Below, piece after piece: positions 46,177 through 46,204 of a stretch of DNA of 46,204 nucleotides. The notes below the pieces were generated by a model. It was given only the letters and a program-made list of their open reading frames with translations, was not told the origin of the DNA and ran no database searches. Position numbers and translations under genes: made by a program. The number at the start of each line of letters is the position of its first letter. The stretch's first letter is position 1. This stretch comes from a virus: IMG/VR virus record IMGVR_UViG_3300021083_000075, positions 1-46,204 of that record; one strand, given 5' to 3'.

Positions 46177-46204
46177 ATGGCAGATGAAGTAGAGGATTTA
46201 AAAC
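46177..46204 (+). CDS. 5' end of a small gene cut by the window edge
   Basis: ATG with AGGGAGGGG upstream; the visible codons read MADEVEDLK. Joined to base 1 the frame continues without a stop for 14 codons to the TGA at 44, giving a 23-residue protein. This favours a circular genome. Confidence 0.6.

Noticed and set aside
1-46204. Integrase, repressor or attachment site
   Set aside because: No recombinase motif, no repressor-like gene in divergent orientation, no tRNA-like att sequence seen; temperate life is not supported.
1-46204. tRNA genes
   Set aside because: No convincing cloverleaf was seen in the few non-coding gaps; a dedicated scan was not possible.

Overview
This 46.2 kb window looks like the complete or near-complete genome of a contractile-tailed (myovirus-type) double-stranded DNA phage from an uncultured host. 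All convincing genes lie on the + strand, packed with 1-14 base overlaps. They encode a full head, neck, sheath and baseplate set, a terminase, a lysis region and a small recombination/replication set. I see no integrase, repressor, tRNA, polymerase or bacterial housekeeping gene. Lipoprotein and Sec signals suit a bacterial host, probably with a Gram-negative-type envelope, but the host cannot be named. The two window ends join in frame into a 23-codon gene, and both sides carry a 60-base near-identical repeat. A circular or circularly permuted genome is therefore likely, with early small genes on both sides of the arbitrary cut.

Layout. (1) 1-6.0 kb: about two dozen very small early genes, many preceded by a recurring stop-to-start element ending in CTTAGGRG. 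They include a MazG-like protein, zinc-ribbon proteins and small membrane proteins. (2) 6.0-19.2 kb: packaging and head (small-terminase-like, TerL, DUF1073 portal, MuF-like protein, DUF2213 protease/scaffold, decoration protein, DUF2184 major capsid), then neck proteins, sheath and tube. (3) 19.2-28.2 kb: tail chaperones with a -1 frameshift, a short tape measure, baseplate (Dit-like, plug, hub, Gp138-type spike, wedge, J, DUF2612) and tail fibre genes. (4) 28.2-34.2 kb: two exported proteins, holin-like membrane proteins, a glucosaminidase, a lysozyme-like protein, a structured untranslated region of about 220 nt, a second holin-like protein and a patatin-like phospholipase, closed by a terminator. 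(5) 34.2-43.3 kb: sigma70-like promoters driving small genes, an ERF recombinase, a lipoprotein, a DnaC-like loader, a putative replication-initiation protein, a YopX protein, a SNF2-type helicase, a DNA methyltransferase and an HNH protein. (6) 43.3-46.2 kb: more small early genes with zinc-binding motifs or membrane segments.

The parts most worth following up are three candidate structured RNA or dyad regions: 32.7-32.9 kb before the holin/patatin pair, 37.6 kb before a lipoprotein, and 38.1-38.2 kb before the helicase loader. Next come the phage-encoded patatin with an intact Ser-Asp dyad, the repeated intergenic element, and Ig-like modules attached to four different virion proteins.
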